Assembly (NCBI GenBank): GCA_016165875.1
Contig: JABBOT010000012.1
Location: 13,585,822 to 13,649,821, forward strand
Source: Acanthopleura granulata
Taxonomy: Eukaryota > Mollusca > Polyplacophora > Chitonida > Chitonidae
DNA length: 64,000 bases
Direction: 5' to 3'
Position numbers and translations under genes: made by a program. The notes beneath the pieces were generated by a model. That model saw nothing but the letters and a program-made list of their open reading frames with translations. It had not been told where the DNA came from and did not search any database. This document shows, piece by piece, positions 1 through 10,383 of the stretch. Positions within the stretch are counted from its first letter, which is position 1. Every line of letters starts with the position of its first letter.

Positions 1-434
1 GTTGTAAAGACTAGGTTGCTGTCACGTTGCAGAGCTACATCAATTCATTGAAGATTCAGTTTTTCACAATAAACATCTCTGTAGTGATCAACCAAGGTAT
101 CAGCCTTGTCTTTACAAAGGCCTTCAAAGTTAACATGCCAATCTATAATATCTTTATCATTCAGAAGTATTAACTTCAATTTATGTATGAGCAAACAGAA
201 CAACATCCGCTCGTTGTTCAATTTAATTTTTCAATAAAATAGAAGGGGAAAACCATCGAGCACTAAAGCCATATTTGCCAATGTATATAAATTATATGTT
301 ATATAATATTTTAATATTTTATATAATTATATAAAACACCAACCAAATAAATAAATATAAATGTATGCATAAAAACTAGAGGCTAAACATGACAAACTCC
401 ACTGCCTTGACAGTTCATGCTGTCTTACCTTTTT

Positions 435-533
435 GCCGTGCGTTGGAGGGTCCGCCAGCAACCTACGGATGGTCGTGGGTTTCCCCCGGATATATATATA
501 TATATATGTATACATATTTCCGCCACCATGTTA
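435..533 (+). mobile_element. Family-1 SINE body fragment split by (AT)n
   Basis: The stretch GTCCGCCAGCAACCTACGGA followed by TGGTCGTGGGTTTCCCCCGG matches the body of the tRNA-derived SINE seen intact at 17,325 and 60,733. Directly after it the consensus is replaced by an (AT)n run (about 490-508), then resumes with TTTCCGCCACCATG. Both the tRNA-like head and the tail are missing here. A separate tail piece (AAAACACCAACCAAATAAAT) lies just upstream at 333-360. Old, decayed copy. Confidence 0.75.
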
Positions 534-979
534 GTACAATCATCAGGAAAGTACACACATAGACTTCTACACGTTTAGCTGTGAACATCTAGGTTCAGAA
601 TGCATTCATGTCTTTAAGACATCGCAAAACACGTTAAGTGGGCCGAAACGTAAGAATGGTTGAGCGTGAAATGTTGACGTAAACGTAAGAATGGGTGAGC
701 ATGAATTGTATGCTATTATCACAACAGTACGCAAGGCACGGGATGAATGATACGATAGAAATTGGAAGTAATGGTGTACAATGGTGTCAAAATGAAAAGA
801 AAGAGGGTAACAGTTATGCAGGGAGTAAAAACGTAAATTAAAGTCAAAACAAGGCAAATAAAAGAGACCTTTAATAAAGGTAGAGGTATACTGTATTTCA
901 AAATATACAATTCTTTTAAGGCCTTGGTGATATGATTTAGTTCGGGTGTGTCATGTTTTTATAGATAAACATAATAGTT

Positions 980-1212
980 GGGGCCTCTGCGGCCCAGTCG
1001 TTTAGCGCTATGACCCGAAGCCTCCCACCAATGCGGTCACCGTGAGTTCAAGTTCAGTTCATGCTGGTTTCCTCTCCGGCCGTACGTGGAAAGGTCTGCC
1101 AGCAACCTACAGATGGCTCTGCCCGTTTTACTCCCATCATAATGCTGGCCGCCGTCGTATAATTGAAATATTCTTCAGTACGGCGTAAAACACCAATCAA
1201 ATAAATAAATAA
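980..1212 (+). mobile_element. tRNA-derived SINE, family 1, with target-site duplication
   Basis: The head carries a decayed A-box-like stretch (GGCCCAGTCGTTTAGCGC) and a B-box-like GTGAGTTCAAGTTC. The body has the CCGTACGTGG and TCTGCCAGCAACCT blocks, and the tail reads CAGTACGGCGTAAAACACCA then AAATAAATAAATAAA. It is flanked by a 15-bp duplication with one mismatch (ATAAACATAATAGTT at 965-979 and ATAAACATAATAATT at 1,213-1,227), which is the signature of LINE-driven retroposition. A short central deletion removes part of the GGTCGTGGGTTTCC block. Non-coding; would be transcribed by RNA polymerase III if active. Confidence 0.92.
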
Positions 1213-1227
1213 ATAAACATAATAATT

Positions 1228-3550
1228 TAAACAATATTTTTTCTTTTAATTTACATTGTTATTCCTTGCATGATTGTTTACTCTTCCACCCATCAACCAA
1301 CTCCACTCTTCATTTCGGCCTTTTAGGCTTCAGCATTTGTTTTCCTCTGTATGTCACCCAATTCCCATAATATCAGCTTACTGTTCTTCGAATACCATGT
1401 AGTTCTTGATCACCCAGATAACTCGAACTGTCTGCAATTTCACGGCTTCCAAACTGTATTTACAAATGATTTTCGAGCTTTACTTGAGTACAGATCATGT
1501 TCGGGGCACAACGACTGGTATATCAGTCGCGAATAAGCACCGTGGTGCTGGTATATGTGTGTTTTAACATACACAGGTGTATAACTGCTGTCAACCTGGT
1601 GGTATTTTGGTGTAAGTGAATAACAACGGTGATCTGTAGTGCTTCTCGTTTTTTTTTTTGTTTTTTTTTTCTAGAAATATGACATACAAACAAATTGCGA
1701 AATGAGTAATAATCCGAACAAGAACAACAGGCTTTCAAATTTCAGCTTGAAGCCTGATTAAATATTGTCACCAACTAGTCGGTCATTATAAGAGCATGGT
1801 ATACAGGAGTTGTTTCTTTGTTGGGTTGTCTAAGATATATCTAAGCTGTCGAAGTAACTAAACTAGTCAGTTGACGGACTGGGAGACTCGGACGGACAAC
1901 AAATAAACTAATATACTGCCCCAGTGAAGGGCCTTCGGGGTCCAAACGCATCGTTTTCTGTCGTGATGCTGTTGTGTTTGTGTACAACCTAAGTGCTTTC
2001 TGAGCACACATGCACCTAGAAGTGTGACGTAATCCAAGAAAGAACAAAGGAACACACTGCTTTTGACCTCTTTGTTAAAGGCTTGATGGAGTTTTACGAG
2101 TTTCCCATTAAATACATGTCAGTTTGTGTCACCAATTTAAAACAAAGCTATCGTATTGTGGGGATTTAAACTGAACAAATAAAACGCTTCTACATTAATT
2201 AGAAGCCTTTGATCATTGTTAATTCGTTAAAAATTCCTTGGTTCCTAGGTGTAATGTGTGGAGAAAACTGTGACGACGAATTCAATGAAAGCGTGTGGTT
2301 TTTTGGAACAAAGATTAAGTAAAGAAAAAGCCCGGCTTCATTCTGATCGAAAAGGTAAAAGTAGGAAAAGCGAAGATTAATCCAGTCAAAGCAGTGACAG
2401 TTGGTATCTAACTGGATTTAGACATGTCTTATCATCAATGTAGCTGTATAGACTGTATTTCCTTGTACGATTCATTACGGCTATTTTTATCCCAGAAGTA
2501 ACAGGAACATAGTAAATATGACCATGACTAGAAGCAGAGTGCTTATACAATTTAGTCGATAGTAAACAAAGTGATCCTCTTCGTATAATGGCGCATGTGC
2601 ATTCAGTAAGGATTCTGAGTACAGGTTGATTATAAATTACATTCCTGTTACATGATAGATCCAGAATCTGTGCATCTCATTGTTCTATTGGTGACCAATC
2701 AGTCAGTAGAAATTGTAGGAGACATCTGGGTCGAGCTATATATATGTAGGCCTACATACATATACATGATCGCACCTGTGAAGCTATTTAACAGCTATAT
2801 ATGCATGCTGCTCTAACATACACCTCGAAAATACTTGTCCGTTTGTACATATCATGCATTACACAGGTGCTGGTTATCAAATATGAATTGACTGGTATCG
2901 AGTAACCATACGTGTGAGTAACTTATACCATGAACACGTGAAAATTAAGGCGTGTGTACTCGGCAAATTCGGCTGTAGGTTACCCGAGCAAATATTCTAA
3001 TGTAGGAGGGGGATGTAATGCTGCATGGTGGTAAAAATAAATGATCTGTTTTCAATCAAGCGTGTAGGGTTCTGTTGGCTCTCTAAATTTAGGGGCGTAT
3101 TTTTTATATATACTTTTGTTCACTGGCGCAGTAATTTTTCGCTGACTTATAACAACGCACTAAATTGTATTTGAGAGAATATAAGAGGGTCTCTGGCGAT
3201 CAATATTGACTGGCTAAACGCCTTAACGCCATACTAAAATTACCACTTATACGAAAGCGGTCAGATTTATGTGTGGATGAGTGGCCGACCGCTTGTTGAC
3301 ATCAAAGCCCCACGAAAGTGACAAACTGAGAGCGGGCAGGATCAATCCTGAAGCCGATCTTGCTTCACATATATTAGCAATCCTCGGTGTTTGTTTATTA
3401 CACCAGACGTCGCAGAATAGACATGTTATTTGTCCACGAGACATAGAGCCACGTGCATGCCTCTGATAAAACTAACCTCAAAATACTTCACCTTCATTTC
3501 TCTTTCGCTAGTCTATGGAAGCAAAAGTGTGTTTTCTCAATGAGCCAGAA
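1228..3550. other. Non-coding stretch, no recognised feature
   Basis: A+T-rich DNA with short open frames only. It holds a T-run near 1,650-1,670 and no recognisable domain, repeat family or RNA gene. The open frames at 1,351-1,536 (+) and 1,841-2,055 (-) are short, unsupported by splice signals and look like chance. Confidence 0.5.
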
Positions 3551-3557
3551 TAGCTCT

Positions 3558-3723
3558 TTCGACTGCGCATGACCGGACTTCCTTCGCTGGTAGATAAACA
3601 GACATTCGTGCTGTGTTGAAGGCATTGTAGTCGCAGGCAGTCAACCACAATTTAGCCCATTTCGTGCATTTTATGTGTCTGTGTGACATTAGAGATGATG
3701 CGTGTGCTCTACGGCTGTTTCAA
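3558..3723 (+). promoter_or_regulatory. Promoter-like GC patch with possible short first exon
   Basis: Seen: a G+C-richer island containing TGCGCATG (NRF1-like half site), GGACTTCCTTC (ETS-like GGAA core on the minus strand) and GCATTGTAGTCGC (resembles the ZNF143/SBF ACTACAATTCC motif on the minus strand). These motifs cluster in many metazoan TATA-less promoters. Downstream, ATGATG at 3,695 opens nine codons that run to AA|GTGAAA at 3,724, a weak splice donor, with a stop just after it. Inference: a transcription start with a tiny coding first exon. Chance clustering is a real alternative. Confidence 0.22.
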
Positions 3724-3980
3724 GTGAAAAACTCTGTGAAAAACACTGAAAAGAATTGAACTGAGCTCTACATTGGGCTGTTGCCGAAGTCTGTAATATT
3801 AAGAGATAGACATGAATGGCCACATGCTTTTGTTTGCCTACCGTATGACGCGTTCTGCTCATGCGCAATTATGTGCAACTCGAAAGCACTATCTGGCTTA
3901 TTAAGAGAAAATGACTAAGAACTCATTTCTAATATACCGTGAAGTTTATGTTATTTGTACCGGTATGTTTTTATAATAAC

Positions 3981-4345
3981 AAATTTCTCAAACTTACTCC
4001 TAAGCTGTCTTGATTAACCACAAAGCCTTTATACCACAAATTGTCAACAGAGGTCGAGTTCTCAATCTTACTCCTGGCCTGTCTTCATTTACCCTAACGT
4101 CTTTATACTGCATAGCTGTCAGAAGAAACCGATTTCTCCATCTCATTTATTTATTTGATTGGTGTTTTACGCCGTACTCAAGGATATTTCACTTATACAG
4201 AGGCGGCCACCAGTTTGGTTGCTGAAAAAGTTCACCATGTTACTCCTAAACTGTTTTGATTTACCACAACGTCTTTGTTACACATAACTGTCAACAGAGG
4301 GCGAGTTCTCAATCTTACTCCTAGACTGCCTTCATTTACCACGTG
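3981..4345. repeat. 75-bp minisatellite interrupted by a SINE fragment
   Basis: About four units of roughly 75 bp start at 3,981, 4,055, 4,130 and 4,302. Each holds a variant of TTCTCAATCTTACTCCT, TTACCACAACGTCTTT and CTGTCAACAGAGG. The third unit is split by a minus-strand SINE tail at 4,144-4,220. The following 4,340-4,420 region has a looser short repeat (GAGTTGTATGTGAG). Confidence 0.85.
4144..4220 (-). mobile_element. 5'-truncated family-1 SINE inside minisatellite
   Basis: The segment starts with the reversed tail (ATTTATTTGATTGGTGTTTT then ACGCCGTACTCA) and extends only to the GCGGCCACCAG block. It is a strongly 5'-truncated copy of the SINE. Flanks TCTCCATCT and TTCACCATGT are a possible imperfect target duplication within the array unit. 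Confidence 0.85.
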
Positions 4346-4838
4346 GGGAGTAGTATGTGAGGAGTTGTATGTGAGACGTTGTAGGTCACGAGTTGTATGT
4401 GAGGCGACAGACTTGTGTTATATTTCTCATTAAAGATGCCGGGTTTTTAATTCCATTTAGCTGTATTGCTTTAGGACCTGGGGCTATATACTTAGCTAAT
4501 GTTTAAGACATGTACGCCTTCGTATCCTTATGTTGCACAGTTACCTGAAGTATTTACATAAATGTTTATTTCGTGTGTTCTTTCAGGAAAGTAATTTCGA
4601 GACTCTTTTGATAGAGACCGCTTTCACTGCTAATGACAAATGAATCTGATTGTGCAGCTTGATACGGGAATCAGTTGTCACATGCATGGCGGACTAGACT
4701 TAAGCTGTGTTCTGACCGGAAATCGGGGGAAAGGCCACATTATTTACCGTTTGGGGTGATTTTATAAGCAGACACACTTGAAGATCATCGGGGATTTATT
4801 TGCCCTGGTGACAAGATCATTATGACGAGTCCGGGTCT

Positions 4839-5030
4839 GGGGTCTATTTCACAAAACGATTTTGGGCTAAAGCCCAAAACTCTAATCTTCCCAAGGTGCT
4901 GGAAATCTTACTATTACAGCACAGAATCAGTGGTCATAATTTGACTGAAGAGATTCATGTATTTCAGAGTTTGATTTAGTTATCAGTTTTGGGCTAATAC
5001 CCAATATCGCTTTGTGAAACAGAACCGTGG
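4839..5030. mobile_element. Small inverted-repeat transposon (MITE-like)
   Basis: The left end GGGGTCTATTTCACAAAACG and the reverse complement of the right end (GGTTCTGTTTCACAAAGCG) are inverted copies about 35 bp long. Both continue into a GGGCTAA...GCCC motif; on the left this is itself a perfect hairpin (TTTTGGGCTAAAGCCCAAAA). No coding capacity, so it would be a non-autonomous element. The same type of terminus recurs at 34,069, 35,918 and 47,388. A clear target duplication was not identified. Confidence 0.65.
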
Positions 5031-5085
5031 TCTAGCCCTGCAGATATGCGAATAAAGCAGGAGGTAACCCGTAACATGGCGTGAT

Positions 5086-5407
5086 ATGTATGCATGTATG
5101 TATGCATGTATGCTAGAGTTTAACGTTTAATATCATTCGACAATTTTTCGTGTCATATGACGATGAGGAGTCCTAAGAATTTATGTATACTTTGTCCTCT
5201 TGTGACAGGGTGAGTAAATTAGGTTACTGTCAAATTACTGTCTCCACTGGAGCATCATTCGATAGACACCGGACATGACACCCCACCCTGTCACATTAAA
5301 CTGACGCCGGGCGGACCAGCCTTGTTTCCTTGGATTAACCTCTCATTCCTCATCACTAGTGCTATTTTTGAAGTGTTTGGTATAACCAGATCCGTTTTTG
5401 ATCCCGG
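5086..5407 (-). mobile_element. Family-2 SINE-like repeat
   Basis: Minus-strand copy of a repeat found five times in the window. Reading on the minus strand it begins with a tRNA-B-box-like GGGATCAA, then a GGTTATACC variant of GGGTCATACC, the block AATGTGACAGGGTGGGGTGT (GTGACTGGGTGGGGTGTCATG in consensus) and TAGGACTCCTCATCGTCATA, ending in a TTAAAC tail and an (ATGT/ATGC)n run at 5,086-5,115. Open frames on both strands here are the repeat read as protein. Confidence 0.82.
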
Positions 5408-5639
5408 ATATCCCGACCCTGAGGCGGACGCTGTAACTGCCAGGTCACCGAGACGGTTCATGACGGGATCGTTCCTGGAGGAAGTCATGCATAAATGTAG
5501 GTATACCTGCTGGCCTATGTTAACTAGCATTGCAACCTCTACATTGCCTTCTCTAATTGATACATGGCTCATTAAGTGAAAGATAGCTAACAAGAAAGTA
5601 AGGTTCGTCACTCGAATAACTGAAAACTATATGTGAAAA

Positions 5640-6120
5640 GACTACTATTTATAAAAAAAAAAGAAAAAAGGATGTGCATAAAGCCTGTTTACTGCACCAA
5701 GCAATCCAAAACCGCAATATTTTAAAGTGTATTAACTGGAAAATTCTCCATATGTACATGGTGGTATATGTAAAGGAGAAAACGTAACCTTATGATAAAG
5801 ACAAAGGGTCTTCAAAAAATCAATGACAGCATCCCCAGGAAGAAAGCCATATTGATGTATTTATAGTTATGTGAATAGAGAACAAAATTTGGATAAACAT
5901 ACAAGATTTGAATGCAATTATAACTGTCACGAACGTGGGAGACGCATTGTTTTTCTGTCACAACGGCTGTGTATATTCTGTATATCAATCTAAACACGTT
6001 ATGCTTAATTGTTCTTGGTTAATTAATTACACACAACTGCGGGAGTCGCACGATTACAAGACTGTGGTCATGTTTTGGTCGTCTCCTGATAAAAACATTT
6101 GTAAACAACGAATTTAGCGA
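5640..6120. other. Non-coding stretch
   Basis: A+T-rich DNA with an A-run near 5,655. No repeat family or exon signal was recognised. The open frame 5,908-6,117 (+) lacks splice signals and resemblance to any family. Confidence 0.45.
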
Positions 6121-6131
6121 TTATGTGTATA

Positions 6132-6132
6132 T

Positions 6133-6163
<31 letters not shown>

Positions 6164-6412
6164 TTTGATTGGTGTTTTACGCCGTACTGAAGAATATTTC
6201 ATTTATTCGACGGCGGCCAGCATTACGGTGGGAGGAAACCGGACAGAGCCCAGAGAAAACCCACGACCAGGTTGCTGGCAGACCTTCCCACGTACGGCCT
6301 GAAAGGAAGCCAGCATGAGCTGCACTTGAACTCAGTACGACCGCATTGGTGGGAGGCTTCTGGGTCATTACGATGCGCTAGTGCTATACCAGCTGAGCCA
6401 CGGAGACCCCAG
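6132..6412 (-). mobile_element. Near full-length family-1 SINE
   Basis: Minus-strand copy with a long (TTTA)n tail (6,131-6,170), then GATTGGTGTTTTACGCCGTA, the body, and the tRNA-like head ending in CAGCTGAGCCACGGAGACCC. Flanks ATGTGTA at 6,123-6,129 and 6,414-6,420 form a short likely target duplication. Open frames at 6,177-6,478 on both strands are the SINE read as protein. Confidence 0.92.
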
Positions 6413-6600
6413 GATGTGTACATAAAGACATTGACACTTTTCAATGTGAAGTCCCGGTTTTTCAGAGGTTATTATTAATGGAGTCACACGGGAGCTTAAC
6501 CAGTGTGTAAATACTAAGTACATGTTCGCTTTATTTTATTCTCACCTGGAACCGTTATATACATATCTTTTTCTAGGACTTCTTTGAAATTATAATTTGA

Positions 6601-6855
6601 TATGACTGGATATTTGTCCACTGGTCCGACAGGTATAATACAGACTCGAGCTGGTATCACGACGTCAGTTACAGTATCTATTTAATGGACCTTCAGTTAC
6701 TCCGAAATCTCAAAGAGATACCAGATCTGCAAACCTCAGGCTTGTTCCAGATTCAACCAGATCAACAGGATTTGCCTGTGTCATTGTCATTGTCACCCTC
6801 AGGTCATCCCCTGGATCGGGATAAGAGAACTGCTCCTAGGCGTACTTTCTCCTAA
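6601..6855 (+). CDS. Unrecognised open segment, candidate exon
   Basis: An 84-codon frame is open from just after a TGA at 6,598 to TAA at 6,853. The only in-frame ATG is at 6,685, leaving 56 codons, so it is easily missed. The composition looks protein-like: acidic and hydrophobic residues in the first half, then a Q/D-rich stretch, a run of SLSLS and a basic end containing DRDKRTAPRRTFS. Possible acceptors lie at CCGACAG (6,629-6,635) and GACGTCAG. No family was recognised. A dibasic KR could suggest a propeptide, but no signal peptide is visible. Chance opening is possible. Confidence 0.2.
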   Translation, partial: YDWIFVHWSDRYNTDSSWYHDVSYSIYLMDLQLLRNLKEIPDLQTSGLFQIQPDQQDLPVSLSLSPSGHPLDRDKRTAPRRTFS

Positions 6856-7058
6856 GCATTAAGAGTCGAGTGTGTATTTAAACCCATGAGTCCTGGCCAT
6901 GCAATGCTATAAATATACGTACATGCCAGATATTGCCCGATTATGGAGAAATGTCCCCAAACACTGTAGGCCAGTTGTTCAAATCTATATTAGAATTTAA
7001 CTGTGAATTTGAATTAAGACTTAAGCGAACATGATTTAACTCTTAACATACATTTCAG

Positions 7059-7154
7059 CCTGTGAACAATAGGAATTCCTCCTCCAGTATTCCGGTCCCC
7101 GAGGCATCCCAAAATATCATGGCGCTAACACGAAATTTACATTCAGCAAATCTT
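7059..7154 (+). CDS. Candidate internal exon, 32 codons
   Basis: A 96-bp segment is bounded by an acceptor (CTTAACATACATTTCAG) and a good donor (CTT|GTAAGA). Only one of three frames is open across it, giving a Ser- and Asn-rich 32-residue piece containing SSSSIPVPEASQNIM. It ends in phase 0, which does not match the phase needed by the next candidate at 8,140, so either an intermediate exon is missing or one of the two is false. No family was recognised. Confidence 0.25.
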
Positions 7155-7317
7155 GTAAGATCACGAAATGAGAAACCCGTAAAATATCGACCATGTATAA
7201 AGGGAAAACAAGGTGTTACATGCACTCGAGCATCAGTGTGTATGTCCAGTAGAACCAAGGTTTCATGACGGCAGTGTATATATCCATTGTTTATAGGTTT
7301 AAGTAGATAGTAGGAGT

Positions 7318-7866
7318 AATCCTCTGAAATATGAGGTGATTGTTAGTTTTTTTGTCATGAAGTAATCAATAATCCTCTGAAATATGAGGTGATTGTTAGT
7401 TTTGTTGTCATGAAGTAATCAATAATCCTCTGAAATATGAGGTGATTGTTACTTTTGTTGTCATGAAGTAATCAGTAATCCTCTGAAATCTTACATAACT
7501 GTTTCTCTTTTTTTGTGACGAAGTAATCAATAATCCTCAGAAAACTCAGGTGATTGCTTCTTTTTTTGACGATGTTTCATACAGTAGAAGCGTAATTAGT
7601 AATCCTCTGAAATCTTGGGTAATTGTTTCCGTTATTGTGACGGGGTAATAAGTAATCACCTGAAATCTTACATGATTGTTTCTCTTTTTGTGAGGAAGTA
7701 ACCAGTGATCCTCTGAAATGTTAGGTGATTGTTTCTCTTTTTGTGACGAAGTAATCAGTAATCCTGTGAAATCTATGGTGATCGTCTCGCTTTTTGAGGC
7801 GAAATAATCAGCAATCAATAATTCTGTGAAGTGTTTGGTGATTGCTTCTCTTTTTGTGACCAGGTA
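7318..7866. repeat. Minisatellite, about 10 units of 53-69 bp
   Basis: Units start at 7,318, 7,371, 7,424, 7,477, 7,532, 7,601, 7,654, 7,707, 7,760 and 7,819. Each begins AATCCTCTGAAAT and contains GGTGATTGTT and TTTGTGACGAAGTAATCA variants. The first four units are spaced exactly 53 bp and are nearly identical; later ones diverge and vary in length. The 112-codon frame on the minus strand is this array translated. Confidence 0.93.
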
Positions 7867-8139
7867 AAATCGATGCTGTTTCACTCTTTACTTTATGGCC
7901 CCGATTTGTCATCAATATCGTGCAAATGTTGGTATGTTTACATGTACAAAGTTTTACAAAACTGTTGAAAGTTACTTGAACAGTAGAAACAAATGTCATT
8001 CATTCAGTCACACATACAGTCATATCCTGAGGGTCAGATTGTTTTGCAATACTGACAAGTATTTATCATTTAAAGAAGGACACTAAAGCTTTACGTGTTG
8101 CTTTTCCTCATTATTTACAACCACTTCATTCTCACGCAG

Positions 8140-8168
8140 GCTTGGCGTTTGGCCTGACTGTGATACCG
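8140..8168 (+). CDS. Candidate 29-bp micro-exon
   Basis: A 29-bp segment lies between a strong acceptor (CCACTTCATTCTCACGCAG) and a consensus donor (CCG|GTAAGAA). Read in the frame that takes two bases of its first codon, it encodes LAFGLTVIP and joins in frame to the next candidate at 8,413. The other two frames hit a stop at or just after the junction. The intron of 244 bp is GT...AG. Confidence 0.3.
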
Positions 8169-8412
8169 GTAAGAACATCTTAATATACTTAGTTCATGTT
8201 GAAGGCTAATCTACGGTTGACTGGGAAATGTCATGTTTGTATGACCTAATCTTGTTAGCATACCTGATTTTTTATTTCACTTACGTATTTTCTTCATCAA
8301 TATCCGCCTAAGGAAATACATCAATTTTATCTCAACATGCTGAGCTCATACATGCATTTTTTTCTCTAATATTAACCTGGTTCTTGTTGTTAACATATCA
8401 CTCTCACTGCAG

Positions 8413-8514
8413 CATGATGCAAATCTGATCTCACTCACATGCACGAACAACCCCTCCTCGGGCAATGCTGGCTGGGTAGAGATCTGTGCCGTCACAGGAC
8501 TGCACGTTGACTGA
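8413..8514 (+). CDS. Candidate exon following 8,140-8,168
   Basis: An acceptor with pyrimidine tract (TATCACTCTCACTGCAG) precedes a G+C-richer segment encoding 33 codons to TGA at 8,512. The peptide includes ISLTCTNNPSSGNAGWVEIC, with two Cys that could suit a secreted domain. Joined to the 29-bp exon the frame is continuous. An alternative donor (GG|GTAGAG at 8,476) would end the exon after 21 codons. No family recognised. The minus-strand frame over 8,346-8,564 is a competing reading with no splice support. Confidence 0.3.
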   Translation, partial: HDANLISLTCTNNPSSGNAGWVEICAVTGLHVD

Positions 8515-9770
8515 CAGAAAGGTGGCGTCCTGTCGGTTTCCGCGGACACCGCTGGCTTCCCCAAGTTGATTGCTCAGCAGCCCAGCATTTCACACCTTTG
8601 TCCGCAATTACAGACACCCACGTAACAGCATTCTCATGTGGTCAGGTTACTTATGACGAATCATCCTAACGTCTTTGGGTAAACTATACAACTAGACACT
8701 GTAGCAAACGACCCCTAGGATAATTGTTATCTCAGCAAATGCTCTAGTTAGATTTAGAGTTAGACATTAGAGTTTAATAGGTACTCTAATAACCAGCAGG
8801 GTTCCTGGGTGCTAAAATAACGTGAGACAGTAATAATCTACAGTAATAAACAGACTCACAGAAAACAGATTAAGAATACGGTTATAGATGAACATTAAAT
8901 TAACCAGATTTAACAAGCAAAAGTATACGCGCATGAGATGAGTGTATCATCAAATGGGCAAATTATCCGGGAGAACATCCAGGCTCTGTGTAGCATAATA
9001 TTGGCAAGTAACTTCTATTATCTATCAGCTCTTCTTACAGTTAAGATTAGGTAAGGCCAAATAAACCCGACACTGAAACCAATATCATCATAACTGGTGG
9101 TATGTCCAGTTCAAGTTTGATATTATGCACCTCCAAATATCGTCGTCCATCACGTTGATATAAAGTAGATCAGTATAGTGGAACGAGCTTGAGGGTATCA
9201 ATGACCTAGACAGAAACAGATTTCACCGAAATTGGTGGGATGTTCAGTCAATGTAAAACAATTAATACACCTCCATAGCATCATCTCCTACTCAGTAATC
9301 ACTATCTCGATAATCAACGTCAGGAAGTCTTGGTGACAACCAGAGAAGTTTGCTAACAGCCAGATTCGCTCTCATACGACGGTCTATAAATAGCTACACT
9401 CATGGGGAATCCCCAAGGAATGGTCCATCAACTCTTTCCATCGAATTCGGTGGGAGTAAACTATACAGGTACTAAACACGTACTGCTCGCGGAACAATTA
9501 ATCATAAGAGGATCTCAAGACTGATATGGTGAGTATCAGTTTTCTAACTCTCATCACGCATATGTTCAAAGTCTAAATATTGTATTATAAAGCCAGTGTG
9601 CCGCTTTGGTGGACAGTGAAATGTACAACTGGGAATAAACCCGATTTGGTGACGTATGCTCTACAAAGCATGAATATTATAATTAGCCATGTGTTAGGTG
9701 TACCGATATTTCTATATCAGTAACAAATCCTGCACTGTAATATAACTTACAGTGACTTACACTAAGTTGT
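8515..9770. other. Non-coding stretch
   Basis: No repeat family, exon pair or RNA was recognised. Runs of alternating A/T-rich sequence with stops in all frames. Confidence 0.45.
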
Positions 9771-9873
9771 TGCTGCGCCATCTTTCAGTGGTCGCAAAGA
9801 TGGGTCTTCTGTTTTTGCTATGTGTTCGAAAATTGCGAAATTGAAGCTTCGAGGGCTCAGTATTTACACCAAA

Positions 9874-9998
9874 AGGTCATGATTCGTGACCTCGCATGCA
9901 ACCAATCAAAACTGATCATTTCACGAGGAATTCCCGCACTGCTCCATTCTCTATGGCAACACTTCCGTTGCACGTGACCAGGGACTAGCCAAAATGGC
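9874..9998. promoter_or_regulatory. Cluster of promoter-type motifs
   Basis: Seen in 125 bp: AGGTCA (9,874) and TGACCT (9,887) as an inverted pair with 7-bp spacing (nuclear-receptor half sites); CCAATCA (9,902); ACTTCCG (9,961, ETS type); CACGTG (9,971, E-box); and AAAATGGCAG (about 9,991, YY1-like start motif). Such motifs commonly cluster near metazoan transcription starts. The ATG in the last motif opens only 12 codons. Orientation and activity are inferred and unproven. Confidence 0.3.
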
Positions 9999-10383
9999 AG
10001 TCCTCATTTCAGCCCGAGTTCTCCGTGCATGAAAAGGAAAGAAACAAGACAGAGTAAAGCCTTCATAGAGGAATTTCAAGTTGACATCCACTCACAACAC
10101 TTGTTACTCGAACACAAGCAAATGGAATACACACCACCCATTGTATCATAAGTATTGATTTTTGTTCGCTGAGCAAATAACACCTCAACAACACCATGAG
10201 TATAAAAGGAACTAGAACTCTGCTGATAGGCCAGACCAACAACTTTTGGAGCAGTTAGAAGTGACAACAGATAGCTTTGTCGTCACAGTACGCAGAGAAG
10301 CAACTTGTAGAAATTGAATTTGATCAAAAAGCATATGAAATTCCACGGCGGCGGTGACAAATCCATTCAACTATCACTCTTCA

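Noticed and set aside
327..515. 62-codon minus-strand frame
   Set aside because: It is SINE sequence plus an (AT)n run translated.
5291..5611. 106-codon minus-strand frame
   Set aside because: About a third of it is the family-2 SINE; the rest has no recognisable domain.
7318..7866. CRISPR-like array
   Set aside because: Adjacent units are nearly identical with no unique spacers, and the host is eukaryotic; this is a minisatellite.
7546..7884. 112-codon minus-strand frame
   Set aside because: It is the 53-69-bp minisatellite read as protein.
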